A DNA stretch of 49,435 bases from an uncultured Saprospiraceae bacterium. Its GTDB lineage: Bacteria > Bacteroidota > Bacteroidia > Chitinophagales > Saprospiraceae. A model generated the notes under the pieces. That model was not told the origin of the DNA. It did not search any database and saw only the letters and a list, made by a program, of their open reading frames with translations. Positions within the stretch are counted from its first letter, which is position 1; the number at the start of each line of letters is the position of its first letter. The stretch covers positions 1-49,435 of the forward strand of contig CALIZI010000258.1 of assembly GCA_938028705.1 (NCBI GenBank), written 5' to 3'. The position numbers and the translations under genes were made by a program. This document shows, piece after piece, positions 25,567 through 34,624 of the stretch.

Positions 25567-26011
25567 CGTCAGTGTCTCCCATGACTTCTTCTGCCAATGC
25601 GGAGAAGTCTTCGGGTTCGTCGCCGAGCATATTGTCGTAGGCTTCTTTTGCCCAAATTTCTATGCGATTGAGATAGGCAAAAAGGATAATCTCTTTGTCT
25701 ATGGTGGCGTATTCTTTTAATCGTTTGGGGATGAGTAGGCGGTCTGCGCTGTCGAGTGTGGCATCGCTGGAGCCACGCATGAAGTAGCGAATGAACTGCC
25801 TGTTTTTTTCAATGTATGGATTGAGTTTTTCGAGTTCTTCTACTTTTTTATCCCAATCGCTTTTGGTGTATAAGACCAAACATTTTTCTATACCACGATT
25901 GACGACCAATGCCTTACCGACTTCCTCCAATTGCTTGAGCAATCCGGCAGGTAGGCGGAAGCGACCTTTTGAGTCTAATTTACAATCGTATTCTCCTGAA
26001 AATCGTGGCAT
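25556..26011 (-). CDS. mraZ: transcriptional regulator MraZ
   Basis: MraZ is an AbrB-fold DNA-binding protein that forms rings and regulates the dcw operon by binding repeats near its promoter. The 151-residue product contains the two MraZ half-domains: Leu-Asp-Ser-Lys-Gly-Arg-Phe-Arg-Leu-Pro-Ala-Gly near residue 12 and Leu-Asp-Ser-Ala-Asp-Arg-Leu-Leu-Ile-Pro-Lys-Arg-Leu near residue 85. It is the first gene of the division cluster, as in most bacteria. I did not find clear TGGGA-type MraZ boxes upstream, but a TACATTTG promoter element lies about 50 bp before the ATG. Confidence 0.97.
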   Translation of the reverse strand: MPRFSGEYDCKLDSKGRFRLPAGLLKQLEEVGKALVVNRGIEKCLVLYTKSDWDKKVEELEKLNPYIEKNRQFIRYFMRGSSDATLDSADRLLIPKRLKEYATIDKEIILFAYLNRIEIWAKEAYDNMLGDEPEDFSALAEEVMGDTDDNG

Positions 26012-26061
26012 TATTGTCGTTATTCGTGATTTGTTGATTTTTGATTCATTTTACAAATAAT

Positions 26062-26069
26062 CAAATGTA
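26062..26069 (-). promoter_or_regulatory. -7 promoter element TACATTTG of the dcw operon
   Basis: On the minus strand TACATTTG fits TAnnTTTG and would start transcription near 26055, giving a leader of about 45 nt before mraZ. No clear TTTG -33 box is seen at the expected spacing. Confidence 0.45.
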
Positions 26070-26397
26070 AAATATTTTATTATTTGATTTATTTGCATAG
26101 AATTATGAATCAAACACACGGATTTTTTTATTGTAACTTCAAAATTACAATATTTAGACACAAATTACCACTTTTGTACACTTTTTTATTCAAAAAAGTT
26201 CGATTTGGTAGGTGTTTTTTGAAAAACAAAGGGTTATTGGATGTATTGGGCTACAAATATAGTGATTTTGTTTTAATTAAAAAACAATTTGTTGTATTAT
26301 TTTTGACAAATCAGAGACAAAATTGCATTAGTAAATAGTATTATGTTTCGGATTTGTACTATCATAAATTGTGTAATCCTAAGTTTTGCTTGGTGTA

Positions 26398-26694
26398 GTT
26401 GTCAGACGAATGTTGTTCTAAAATGCTTCGGTGATTTGATATCATACTCACTTTAACTTGACAATATCATGTTCTATTTTTATTTAATATATTTGGTGTT
26501 TTGCTCTTGAATTTGGGCTAAAACTCGTCTGACATTTTCAAAATTCACCGATGATGTCATATTTTTCCAGTAAAGTTTAAATGTCTGACGAGTTTTAGCC
26601 CAAATTCGGAAAAAATATCCCATGTTAAACACAAACATACTTTTATTTTTAAAACATGACATTGTCAAGTTAAGCAAAAGATTCGTCTGACAAC
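26398..26694. repeat. ~300-bp nested inverted repeat (giant hairpin)
   Basis: Three nested arm pairs: GTTGTCAGACGAAT (26398-26411) with 26681-26694, perfect; about 22 bp around AACTTGACAAT (26451-26473) with 26653-26674, nearly perfect; and a perfect 29-bp pair, 26509-26537 with 26579-26607. The word TCGTCTGAC or its complement appears four times. No open frame explains it. Confidence 0.85.
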
Positions 26695-26702
26695 TTTTTG
26701 GG

Positions 26703-26889
26703 GCTAAGCGCAACCTTCAACTATCCGCATATTTATCCCGAAAGCTTTCGGGAGTGAGTAATGAACCGTAAGAAGGACGTGAAAACAATAATGCCCGAAT
26801 ATCGTATCAATTGGCGTGGAAGGCTGCAAGGGATATTTGGGGAACATGCCAAGCAAAAGCATTTTTAAAAATAAAAAAGACCTCGTTAG
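26703..26889 (-). repeat. dispersed ~190-bp repeat, copy B
   Basis: Reverse-oriented copy of the block at 2400-2584. The most alike part is AAGCGCAACCTTCAACTATC through the 18-bp palindrome TCCCGAAAGCTTTCGGGA (26736-26753); the T/A tract and ACGAGGTC end at 26889. It directly adjoins the giant hairpin. Confidence 0.75.
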
Positions 26890-27014
26890 TTTGTAAAGAA
26901 GTGTGAGCGTGGAGAGTGTGAGAGTGGAGAGTGTGAGCGTTAGTGATGGAAGTTGTATCTTTATAGGATAACAAACAGGGGCTTCTGCCTAAAATCGGTC
27001 TCTGGTGGCAACAG

Positions 27015-27036
27015 ATTCCGCATCGGGGTGCGGAAT
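27015..27036. repeat. short hairpin ATTCCGCA-loop-TGCGGAAT
   Basis: An 8-bp perfect stem with a 6-nt loop, followed by GACG. This is the form of a widespread class of extragenic palindromes. No T tract follows, so it is not a standard terminator. Confidence 0.5.
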
Positions 27037-27442
27037 GACGATTACTTCTGGGGTTTTATTTTTTATGAAAAATTATTACATCGGTGATTAAGGACTGGGT
27101 GAATTGCGCTCGTATAGGGTCATACTGATGTAGTGCGGGTTGGAAGCACTGCACTATGATTTACTAAAATTTATGGACAAATATGTAACTAATGACCTGA
27201 TAATTTCGTCCTAATATATTGATAAAGTAGGCGTTATAAAAACCAAGATAAGATTTTACACCCCACGCAACACATTTTATAACGTATATTTATAATTTTA
27301 TTTTTTAAAATTACCAACCATTTATACATTACACTCCGTTGTAGTAGATAGTTGATTAGTAATAGTGTGTCAGTTAAAGTTTTTGAGACAATAATCAACT
27401 TTAGCGATTCCACACATTCACTAATCCTGCAAGAGAAAATCA

Positions 27443-28009
27443 ATGAAGTACTCGCAATATAGCACAGAAACTGAACTCATCGAAGGCTGTCGTAAAAAAG
27501 ACCGCTTGGCGCAAGAGTATCTGTATCGCAGATATTATGGCAAGATGATGAGTGTGGCAATGCGCTATTCGGGCAATCAAGATGAGGCACTTGATATCCT
27601 CAATACTGCGCTTTTGAAGGTCTTTAACGGCATTGAAAAGTTCAAACACCACAAGCAGAGTTCTTTTAGCGGTTGGGTAGCCACGATAGTCAGGAATACG
27701 GCAATAGACCATATTCGACGACACACGAACTACCACAATCGCATGGATTTTAATATCGAAAAAGAACCTGCAATCAGTAATATGGCTTTGGAGCATTTGT
27801 TGGAGGAAGATTTGTTTAAAATCATCCAAAAATTGCCAAAAGCCTCGCGCACGGTTTTCTCTATGTATGCCATTGACGGCTATAAGCACCGCGAAATCGC
27901 GGAGATTCTCAATATCAGTGAGGGTACGTCGAAATGGCATTTCGCGAATGCGAAAAAGGAACTACAACGATTAATCAGCAGCTACGACAAGCATTTAAAA
28001 GCAGTGTAA
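27443..28009 (+). CDS. ECF-family RNA polymerase sigma factor
   Basis: An extracytoplasmic-function sigma-70 factor of 188 residues. Region 2 covers about residues 10-95 (Leu-Ala-Gln-Glu-Tyr-Leu-Tyr-Arg-Arg-Tyr-Tyr, then Asp-Glu-Ala-Leu-Asp-Ile-Leu-Asn and Trp-Val-Ala-Thr-Ile-Val-Arg-Asn-Thr-Ala-Ile-Asp-His-Ile-Arg-Arg). Region 4 covers about 120-180 with Leu-Pro-Lys-Ala-Ser-Arg-Thr-Val-Phe and the HTH His-Arg-Glu-Ile-Ala-Glu-Ile-Leu-Asn-Ile-Ser-Glu-Gly-Thr-Ser-Lys. Its stop and the next ATG share a base (TAATG), so the alpha-2-macroglobulin gene is translated with it. No separate anti-sigma gene is present. Confidence 0.95.
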   Translation: MKYSQYSTETELIEGCRKKDRLAQEYLYRRYYGKMMSVAMRYSGNQDEALDILNTALLKVFNGIEKFKHHKQSSFSGWVATIVRNTAIDHIRRHTNYHNRMDFNIEKEPAISNMALEHLLEEDLFKIIQKLPKASRTVFSMYAIDGYKHREIAEILNISEGTSKWHFANAKKELQRLISSYDKHLKAV

Positions 28010-31000
28010 TGAGCTACCCTAACGATTTAGAAAATTTTGATTGGGAAAAATTAAAAGATCACGAATTTTCGTATAAAGAAGGTGCATGGCAGGATATGGA
28101 ACGCCGCATCAATGCTACGGAATCGCCTTTTAATTTCTTGAAAAATATCCAGACTTTTCTGGGCTTGGCATCGGTGTTTTATTTCCTTGTCATTGTGGTG
28201 CTATTGTACCAAATATCTTCAAAATCAACACATCATCATACTATTCCGAACACAAGTTTTTCTCAAGAAATCAGCAGTGCCTTGTGGCCCTCTTATGATG
28301 GAAACAGTAGTTATCAAACACACAATTCCCCTTACCTCTGGAATCTGACGGCATCCACGACTTACTTTGGTGAAGCCTTGCCCGTATTTGTGGCAGGCGA
28401 CACTAAAGTTACCAAACGGACCCGCACCCTTACACTCTCCCAACGTGTTCAAAATTACGATGCTTTTGCCAATCCCGATAAGGTCTATGTGCATACGGAC
28501 AGAACTTTGTATAATCCCGGTGAAGATGTTTGGTTCAAGGCATACATACGCGATGCAGGTACGCTAGGTGCAAGTGACATGAGCGATATGCTGTATGTAG
28601 AATTGATTAATCCTGCGGGAAAAACTTTACACAAACGTAAATTAATCGCCTTAGACGGACAGGCAAAAGGCGACTTTCATATCAGCAAAGACCTCCCCGG
28701 CGGTACTTATACGCTAAAGGCTTACACCAATTGGCAGCGCAATTTTAATAACTGGTTTGAGAAGGAAATACAGGTTCAACAACCCGTCATTCCTAAGCTC
28801 TCTATGGAACTTGAATTTGAACGCAAAGGCTATGGCGCAGGCGATGAAGTGACTGCCAATCTCAGGTTACAAACACCGGATAATCAACCTTTAAAACTTA
28901 ATTCATTTCAATATGTCATTAATATTGATGGTGAGAAAATATTAGAAAAAACCGCCGCGACCAATGAAGCAGGCAGGTCGAAAGTGACGTTTATTTTGCC
29001 TGATGAATTGAATACTACCGATGGCTTGTTGAATATCCTGATTGATTATAAAGGAACTAAAGAAGCTATCTCGCGCACTGTGCCGATTGTGCTGAATAAA
29101 ATTGATGTACAATTCTTCCCCGAAGGCGGTGAATTGATTGCCAATATACCCGTCCGCATAGCCTTTAAAGCCTTGAATGAATTTGGAAAACCGACGGATA
29201 TTGAAGGTGTGATTGTCAATTCAAATAATGAAAAAATATCAGCCTTCCAAAGCTATCATCATGGTATGGGTTCGGTGGAATTTACGCCTCAATTTGGTGA
29301 AACTTATACCGCAAAAATCACCAAACCCCGAAATATTGAACAAACTTTCCAACTTCCACCTTCCAACGGAACCGGTTTTGCATTGAAAATCGGCAATCAA
29401 AAAACCGCTTCATTGGATGTAGGAGTTATCTCTACACAAAAAACCAAACTGACATTGATCGCTCAATCGCGTGGTCAGATTTACTTGGAAAAAAAGATAC
29501 CCGTCAAGCCCGGCATTAATCCCGTAACGATTTCTACCGCAAGATTTCCAATGGGCATTACCCAAATTACTTTGCTGAATAAAGATGAAATTGAGTTAGC
29601 GGAAAGATTGGTTTTTGTCAACAAACATCAAAGTCTGAATGTCTCTATCAGTACCGATAAAAAACAATATTTGCCGCGCGAAAAAGTGAAAATGACCATT
29701 AAGGTAAAAGATGAAAACGGCAGACCTGCTCCCGGTAATTTTTCGCTCTCGGTAGCGGATGATAGTTGGTTGACTTTTGCAGATGACAAACAAGCGAATA
29801 TCCTTGCTTCAACGCTCTTAACCTCTGATATTAAAGGACATATAGAAGAACCAAATTTTTACTTTGAAAAAAATAATCCGAAAGCTGATCAAGCACTTGA
29901 CCTGTTGATGATGACGCAAGGCTGGCGTAAATTTGAGTGGAAACAAATCAATATTTCGCCTGATGTAGCCATGAAATATGCCAATGAAAAAGCTACACTT
30001 GCAGGCGTTCTTTTGGGCGAAGACCATAAGCCTGTTGCTGATGCCTTGATGCGTATTTCCAATACCTCTTTGCGCCAACGTACAGATGATGAAGGACGTT
30101 TTGAATTTAAAAATATTGATATATCTAAAGGAAGTTATTTGCAGATTAAGGCGGAGGGCTATCCTGAAAGTTGGGCAAAAATCAGACAGCACAGCGCAGC
30201 ACTTAGTCTTAAAATCAATAAGCAATCTTCAACCGCCGCAGACATCAGCAAATATAATGGCAGATACAGTTCAACACGTATTGAGTTTATACCACCCGTT
30301 TACGAAACCATTACGGAAAAATACGAAATACAGCCCCCCACAAGTCAAATGACTGCTACTGAACCCGTCTTTGAGACTATCATGGACAGTGTATTGCTCA
30401 AAGTTGCTACTGATACGGAAGTTGCTCAATATCAGTATTTTATCAAAGATATTTTAAAAGAAGAAGCAACTTATGAAGAGTTAGAAGTACCTGCCGAATA
30501 TGTAGAGCGTACACACAGGGTACTCAAATCTCCGGCAACCACGCGAGAGGTGGAAATACCTGCTCAATACGCTACAAGGACACGCCGCATACTCAAAACT
30601 CCGGCAAGTACAAGACAAGATAGAGACGGAAAAACCGTAGTCGTTCCTGCCACTTATGAGACCGTTACGGAGACTTATGAATCTGTACCTGCATCTTACA
30701 GGCAAGAAAATGTTACGCCGATTAATGATAAATTGGGTTTGGGAAATAGCAATAAAGTATCACTCCCCAACTTGAATTTTGGTCAACTCTCTGCCACAGG
30801 TGTAAGTGCCAATTCCATAGAATACACTCAAAACCCCGAAACGGCAAGTTATAAAATGTACTACCTCAAAGAAGTGCAAGCCACTAAAAAAGAGGAAGTT
30901 AAAGTACCCGCTGAATATGTGACGCAGGAGAAAAGATTGTTGGTGGAAGCACCGAAAGTAAAGAAAGTGACCATGCCCGCACAGTTTATTGAAGTAGAAA

Positions 31001-33333
31001 AATGGGTAAAAAATATTCACGGAGGATACGAGATTAAAGTAGAAAAAATTGAGGTGATTCCCGAATATTTTAAATACGAAATCACCCCTGCCAAGTTTGA
31101 TACGATACAAGAACAGGTTAAAATTTCGTCGCCGAGAGAAGCTGTTGAATGGACACCTGCCAAGTATGAAGTCCGCTCGAAAGTCATCAGTAAACCCGCC
31201 AAGGAAGGCTTTACGATGAATGGTTTTTATCGCGCCCGTACTTTTTATGCCAACAAATACGACAAGCCTGTTAGGTCTGTCAAACGCGAAGATTTCCGTC
31301 CGACGATTTATTGGAATACCAATGTCAATATCGATAATAGCGGTACAAAAACGCTGGAATTTTATAACTCCGATGCTTCCACAACTTTCCGTACAGTGTT
31401 GGAAGGTTTCTCGGAAAAAGGCGGTATTGCACACGCTACACACAAGCATCATACGCAGATTCCTTTGGGTATGGATGTCAAAGTTCCTACAAATATGTTG
31501 GTAGGCGATAAAGTCTCTATTCCCTTGACTATCAGCAATAATTCGGGTCAGGACATCGCAGGTACGCTCAAAATCAAAGCTCCCAAAAACTTTAAATTAT
31601 TGGAAGAAATTGCCGAAGAGCAAAGCATCGCTACGGGCAATGCCAAAACGATTTTGTTGGAATATGAAGCCACCGGTGAAGCAGACGGCACATTTAATAT
31701 CCGTTTTGACGGCGGCGAATTTAAAGATGAATTTGAGACCGACATCAAGACTTCAAAACGCGGTTTTCCTGCCGAAGCCATGTACTCAGGTGCAAGTATG
31801 ACGCAGGATTTTGAAGTAGAGATTCGTGAGCCGATACGCAGAACGGTTGACGCGAAGCTCACCGTTTATCCAGATATTCTAAGTGAGGTAATGACCGGAC
31901 TAGATAGAATGCTAAAGCAACCACGAGGCTGTTTTGAGCAGGTATCGAGCAGTAATTATCCGAATATTTTAGTATTAAATTATTTATTAGAAAATAATAT
32001 TATTAATAATAATATTGAAAAAAAGGCAAACGCCTTTTTAGATACAGGCTATAAAAAATTGACAGGTTATGAAGTAGAAGGCGGTGGATTTGATTGGTAC
32101 GGAAAATCGCCTGCACACGAAGGATTGACGGCTTATGGTTTGATGCAGTTTAAAGATATGAAGTCTGTTTATTCGGTCGATGATGAAATGATTAAGCGGA
32201 ATGCCGAATGGCTGATGACAAGAAAAGACGGTGAAGGTGGCTGGAAAATTAATGCAAAACATCTGCACACTTGGGGCAAATCCGAAGTGATGTATGCCTA
32301 TATCAATTGGGCATTGGCAGAGGCTGGATATGGCGGAAAAATCAAAGATGAAATCAACGCTTCTTACGAAAAAGCTATTGCAGAAAAAGACGCTTATACA
32401 CTCGCTTTGCTTGCCAATACGCTTCACCTTACCGATGATGAACGTTATAAGAATGTAGTCGGTGAATTGATAAAATTACAAAAAACAGATGGTAGTTGGA
32501 TAGGCAAAACGCACTCTGCCGTATATGCCAAAGGCAAAAATCTGACGATAGAAACGACCTCATTAGCTGCATTGGCTTTGCTGAAAAGCGGAAAATATAA
32601 AGGCGAAATTGCACAAGCCACCAAGTACCTTTCAACTACCAAAACACCTCATGGATTTGGTTCTACCCAATCCACCGTACTTGCCATGAAAGCCCTGACA
32701 AGCTACGCCAAAACAGTCAACAGCGAAGCAAAAGACGGTGCGATTGCCATTTATGTAAATGATAAAAAAGTAGCGACCAAAACATACGAAGCCGATAATA
32801 GTCAGCCGATTATACTTAAAAACATTGATAAATATCTAACAACAGGCAAACAGAAAGTGAGTGTCAAATTTCAAGATACCGACACTCCCCTTCCCTTCGA
32901 CCTCGCGGTGAATTATATCACTAAATCTCCGAAAAATAACTCCGCATCCAAAATCAAATTATCGACTCTAGTAAACAATCCGAAGGTTGTAGTTGGTGAA
33001 ACGGTGCGCTTAACAGCCACCCTCACCAACACTGCCGATAATAGTCTCCCCAACACCGTCGCACTCATAGGCATCCCCGCCGGATTGAGTGTACAAGCAT
33101 GGCAACTCAAAGAACTCCGCGACAAGGCAATCTTTGATTATTACGAAATATGGGATGGCTATCTCGTACTTCATTATCGTGATATGCAAGCCGCTGAATC
33201 GCAAAGTATCAAACTCGACCTCAAAGCCGATATTCCGGGTAAGTATGAATCTCCGGCTTCTTACGCATACCTGTATTATATGGATGAAGTCAAATCGTGG
33301 GCTGAACCAAATCAGGTTGAGATTAGTAATTAA
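28009..33333 (+). CDS. alpha-2-macroglobulin family protein with anti-sigma-like N-terminus
   Basis: A 1774-residue protein. Residues 1-48 are cytoplasmic and acidic (Asp-Trp-Glu-Lys-Leu, Ala-Trp-Gln-Asp-Met-Glu-Arg-Arg), like the short cytoplasmic parts of Bacteroidota anti-sigma factors. One transmembrane helix spans about 50-69. Outside follow macroglobulin domains (Val-Tyr-Val-His-Thr-Asp-Arg-Thr-Leu-Tyr-Asn-Pro-Gly near 160) and a carboxypeptidase-regulatory-like domain near 665-725. A region of Pro-Ala-x-Tyr repeats (about 760-1064) comes next, then the alpha-2-macroglobulin domain. The thioester motif Gly-Cys-Phe-Glu-Gln is at Cys1308 (canonical CxEQ), with the helical thioester domain after it. 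Such proteins trap proteases in the cell envelope. The TAATG junction with the sigma gene fixes the start. Confidence 0.93.
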   Translation: MSYPNDLENFDWEKLKDHEFSYKEGAWQDMERRINATESPFNFLKNIQTFLGLASVFYFLVIVVLLYQISSKSTHHHTIPNTSFSQEISSALWPSYDGNSSYQTHNSPYLWNLTASTTYFGEALPVFVAGDTKVTKRTRTLTLSQRVQNYDAFANPDKVYVHTDRTLYNPGEDVWFKAYIRDAGTLGASDMSDMLYVELINPAGKTLHKRKLIALDGQAKGDFHISKDLPGGTYTLKAYTNWQRNFNNWFEKEIQVQQPVIPKLSMELEFERKGYGAGDEVTANLRLQTPDNQPLKLNSFQYVINIDGEKILEKTAATNEAGRSKVTFILPDELNTTDGLLNILIDYKGTKEAISRTVPIVLNKIDVQFFPEGGELIANIPVRIAFKALNEFGKPTDIEGVIVNSNNEKISAFQSYHHGMGSVEFTPQFGETYTAKITKPRNIEQTFQLPPSNGTGFALKIGNQKTASLDVGVISTQKTKLTLIAQSRGQIYLEKKIPVKPGINPVTISTARFPMGITQITLLNKDEIELAERLVFVNKHQSLNVSISTDKKQYLPREKVKMTIKVKDENGRPAPGNFSLSVADDSWLTFADDKQANILASTLLTSDIKGHIEEPNFYFEKNNPKADQALDLLMMTQGWRKFEWKQINISPDVAMKYANEKATLAGVLLGEDHKPVADALMRISNTSLRQRTDDEGRFEFKNIDISKGSYLQIKAEGYPESWAKIRQHSAALSLKINKQSSTAADISKYNGRYSSTRIEFIPPVYETITEKYEIQPPTSQMTATEPVFETIMDSVLLKVATDTEVAQYQYFIKDILKEEATYEELEVPAEYVERTHRVLKSPATTREVEIPAQYATRTRRILKTPASTRQDRDGKTVVVPATYETVTETYESVPASYRQENVTPINDKLGLGNSNKVSLPNLNFGQLSATGVSANSIEYTQNPETASYKMYYLKEVQATKKEEVKVPAEYVTQEKRLLVEAPKVKKVTMPAQFIEVEKWVKNIHGGYEIKVEKIEVIPEYFKYEITPAKFDTIQEQVKISSPREAVEWTPAKYEVRSKVISKPAKEGFTMNGFYRARTFYANKYDKPVRSVKREDFRPTIYWNTNVNIDNSGTKTLEFYNSDASTTFRTVLEGFSEKGGIAHATHKHHTQIPLGMDVKVPTNMLVGDKVSIPLTISNNSGQDIAGTLKIKAPKNFKLLEEIAEEQSIATGNAKTILLEYEATGEADGTFNIRFDGGEFKDEFETDIKTSKRGFPAEAMYSGASMTQDFEVEIREPIRRTVDAKLTVYPDILSEVMTGLDRMLKQPRGCFEQVSSSNYPNILVLNYLLENNIINNNIEKKANAFLDTGYKKLTGYEVEGGGFDWYGKSPAHEGLTAYGLMQFKDMKSVYSVDDEMIKRNAEWLMTRKDGEGGWKINAKHLHTWGKSEVMYAYINWALAEAGYGGKIKDEINASYEKAIAEKDAYTLALLANTLHLTDDERYKNVVGELIKLQKTDGSWIGKTHSAVYAKGKNLTIETTSLAALALLKSGKYKGEIAQATKYLSTTKTPHGFGSTQSTVLAMKALTSYAKTVNSEAKDGAIAIYVNDKKVATKTYEADNSQPIILKNIDKYLTTGKQKVSVKFQDTDTPLPFDLAVNYITKSPKNNSASKIKLSTLVNNPKVVVGETVRLTATLTNTADNSLPNTVALIGIPAGLSVQAWQLKELRDKAIFDYYEIWDGYLVLHYRDMQAAESQSIKLDLKADIPGKYESPASYAYLYYMDEVKSWAEPNQVEISN

Positions 33334-33379
33334 TTCCCAAAATAAAGAGACTAACCTCAAGGACTTCTAAACAGGTAGA

Positions 33380-33410
33380 TTGCAGACATTTTAAAAGTGT
33401 CTGCTTTTTT
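33380..33410 (+). terminator. rho-independent terminator after the alpha-2-macroglobulin gene
   Basis: GCAGACA (33382-33388) pairs with TGTCTGC (33398-33404), extended by TTTT/AAAA inside the loop, and is followed by TTTTTT. It ends the sigma/macroglobulin operon just before the converging lipoprotein gene. Confidence 0.85.
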
Positions 33411-33852
33411 ATTGCCTGATGAATAAAATAATATGTCCGTCAAGACATTCATTGGTGATAATGAGTGAATCATTGGCAATATTATCGGTTATCATCACAC
33501 CATAGCCACGACCTTCTATTTCAATATATTGATTGTCACCATAGTTGCAAGCATGATCTTTTAATTCGTATTGATAAGTGCCGGCAGTGGGCAAATTTTC
33601 TATTTTATCTACCTCCTCTATCTTAATTTCAAGGCTTTGATTGTCAACATCAAAAGCCCACACAATCTGGTCTTTATCAAAGGCTTGAAACTGGTCGGGA
33701 AAAAATGCACTCTGCTGATATTTGACCAATGACCAGCTATCTTCATTATCATTTTGCCTGTTGGTAGGTAGCTCCTCTTCACAGGAGGTAAACACCAGAA
33801 ACATGGCAATAAACATAAATGGGATATAAACAGAACTTAATGTATTTTTCAT
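33409..33852 (-). CDS. putative lipoprotein of unknown function
   Basis: A 147-residue protein with an N-terminal hydrophobic signal ending in Val-Phe-Thr-Ser-Cys (lipobox, Cys24), then Glu-Glu-Glu, so it should be lipidated and exported. The mature part is about 123 residues, probably beta-rich, with a cysteine near the middle and one near the end. It resembles the many small single-domain Bacteroidota lipoproteins, but I do not recognise a family. It converges on the macroglobulin gene and stands alone. Confidence 0.75.
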   Translation of the reverse strand: MKNTLSSVYIPFMFIAMFLVFTSCEEELPTNRQNDNEDSWSLVKYQQSAFFPDQFQAFDKDQIVWAFDVDNQSLEIKIEEVDKIENLPTAGTYQYELKDHACNYGDNQYIEIEGRGYGVMITDNIANDSLIITNECLDGHIILFIRQ

Positions 33853-33985
33853 TATTTATTTTAATTAATAATATAATAAATTGATATTCAAGCCAAAATT
33901 AAGGTATTCATAACAAAAAGGCAAGTATTGGTTCAACTTTAAGAAAACATTTGCAACTCCCTCATACTTAAATTGTCTTTTTATT

Positions 33986-34116
33986 GGTTTATCAGTTTAC
34001 AGAGTTTATTAAGTTAATCAGTTTATAGAGTTGATAAAGTTTATTAGTTTTGCCTGTGGTAAAATTCTTTTCACAATAAACTAATCAACTTAATAAACTC
34101 TATAAACTGATAAACC
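33986..34116. repeat. inverted repeat (GTTTATAGAGTTGATAAAG words)
   Basis: Arms 33986-34026 and 34076-34116 pair at 38 of 41 positions. Further words of the same type extend both ends, to about 34135 on the right. It fills the gap before the small membrane protein. The same words build the repeat at 41806-41960. Confidence 0.88.
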
Positions 34117-34142
34117 CTATAAACTTAATAAACTTTTTCAAC

Positions 34143-34496
34143 ATGAGATATATTGTTTCTGTTTTTGCTTTTTGTTTGCTGATTCTTGTACCGCAAGACA
34201 GCTTTAGTGTAGTTGCCGTTGCTAAAGAAAAAAGTAGCTACCAAGAAATGAGTAAAGCCGAAAAAAAGGCTTTTCGTAAAGACCTCCGCAAAAAAATAAA
34301 AGCGGCAAAAAAAGCCAATGCTCCACAACTCGAATTTGAGAATTATTACGTCATGGGTATCTCGCTTTCTCTGATTGGTTTGGCTGGAATTGTAGTGGGC
34401 AGTTTAGTCAGCATCGGTATTCTCAATTGGCTTGGCGGACTTGTCCTGACGGCAGGTTTGGTCATCCTGATTTTGTATTGGCTCGATGTTATTTAG
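34143..34496 (+). CDS. small membrane protein with signal peptide
   Basis: A 117-residue protein. A signal peptide of about 22 residues (Ile-Val-Ser-Val-Phe-Ala-Phe-Cys-Leu-Leu-Ile-Leu) is followed by a very basic segment of about 40 residues (Lys-Ala-Glu-Lys-Lys-Ala-Phe-Arg-Lys-Asp-Leu-Arg-Lys-Lys). Two transmembrane segments near 70-90 and 93-115 follow, rich in Gly, Leu and Ile. This outline is frequent in small Bacteroidota proteins of unknown function. The next gene, a glycosyltransferase, lies beyond another inverted repeat, so a functional link is not shown. Confidence 0.75.
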   Translation: MRYIVSVFAFCLLILVPQDSFSVVAVAKEKSSYQEMSKAEKKAFRKDLRKKIKAAKKANAPQLEFENYYVMGISLSLIGLAGIVVGSLVSIGILNWLGGLVLTAGLVILILYWLDVI

Positions 34497-34502
34497 TGAA
34501 AA

Positions 34503-34615
34503 ATGCAATAATGATGAAATGCGTTAATGCGATAATGAAATTCATGTTTGCAGCATTACAACATTATCTCATTTCAGCATTAAAGCATTTCATCATTATC
34601 GCATTAAAGCATTAA
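34503..34615. repeat. inverted repeat (AATGATGAAATGC words), same family as the riboswitch insert
   Basis: ATGCAATAATGATGAAATGC (34503-34522) opposes GCATTTCATCATTATCGCAT (34585-34604) with a few mismatches; other TTAATGCG/CGCATTAA words flank. The core AATGATGAAATG recurs inside the cobalamin riboswitch (44066-44085 and 44127-44146). Confidence 0.8.
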
Positions 34616-34624
34616 ATCATTACC

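Larger units (their letters stand above)
26070..27442. other. 1.4-kb region without a convincing gene
   Basis: Between the divergent mraZ and sigma-factor genes. Only short frames of AT-rich, low-complexity text are open. It holds, in order: AT-rich DNA to 26390, a giant nested hairpin (26398-26694), repeat copy B (26703-26889), a short GTGAGAGTGGAGAGTGTGAG repeat near 26905-26940, a small hairpin (27015-27036), and about 400 bp of leader DNA before the sigma gene. Confidence 0.7.

Noticed and set aside
26084-26338. 84-codon frame upstream of mraZ, plus strand
   Set aside because: AT-rich Phe/Lys/Leu text without motifs or a neighbour that supports it; it crosses the likely mraZ promoter.
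27234-27443. 69-codon frame before the sigma factor gene, minus strand
   Set aside because: No family features, and it lies in AT-rich leader DNA of the sigma operon.
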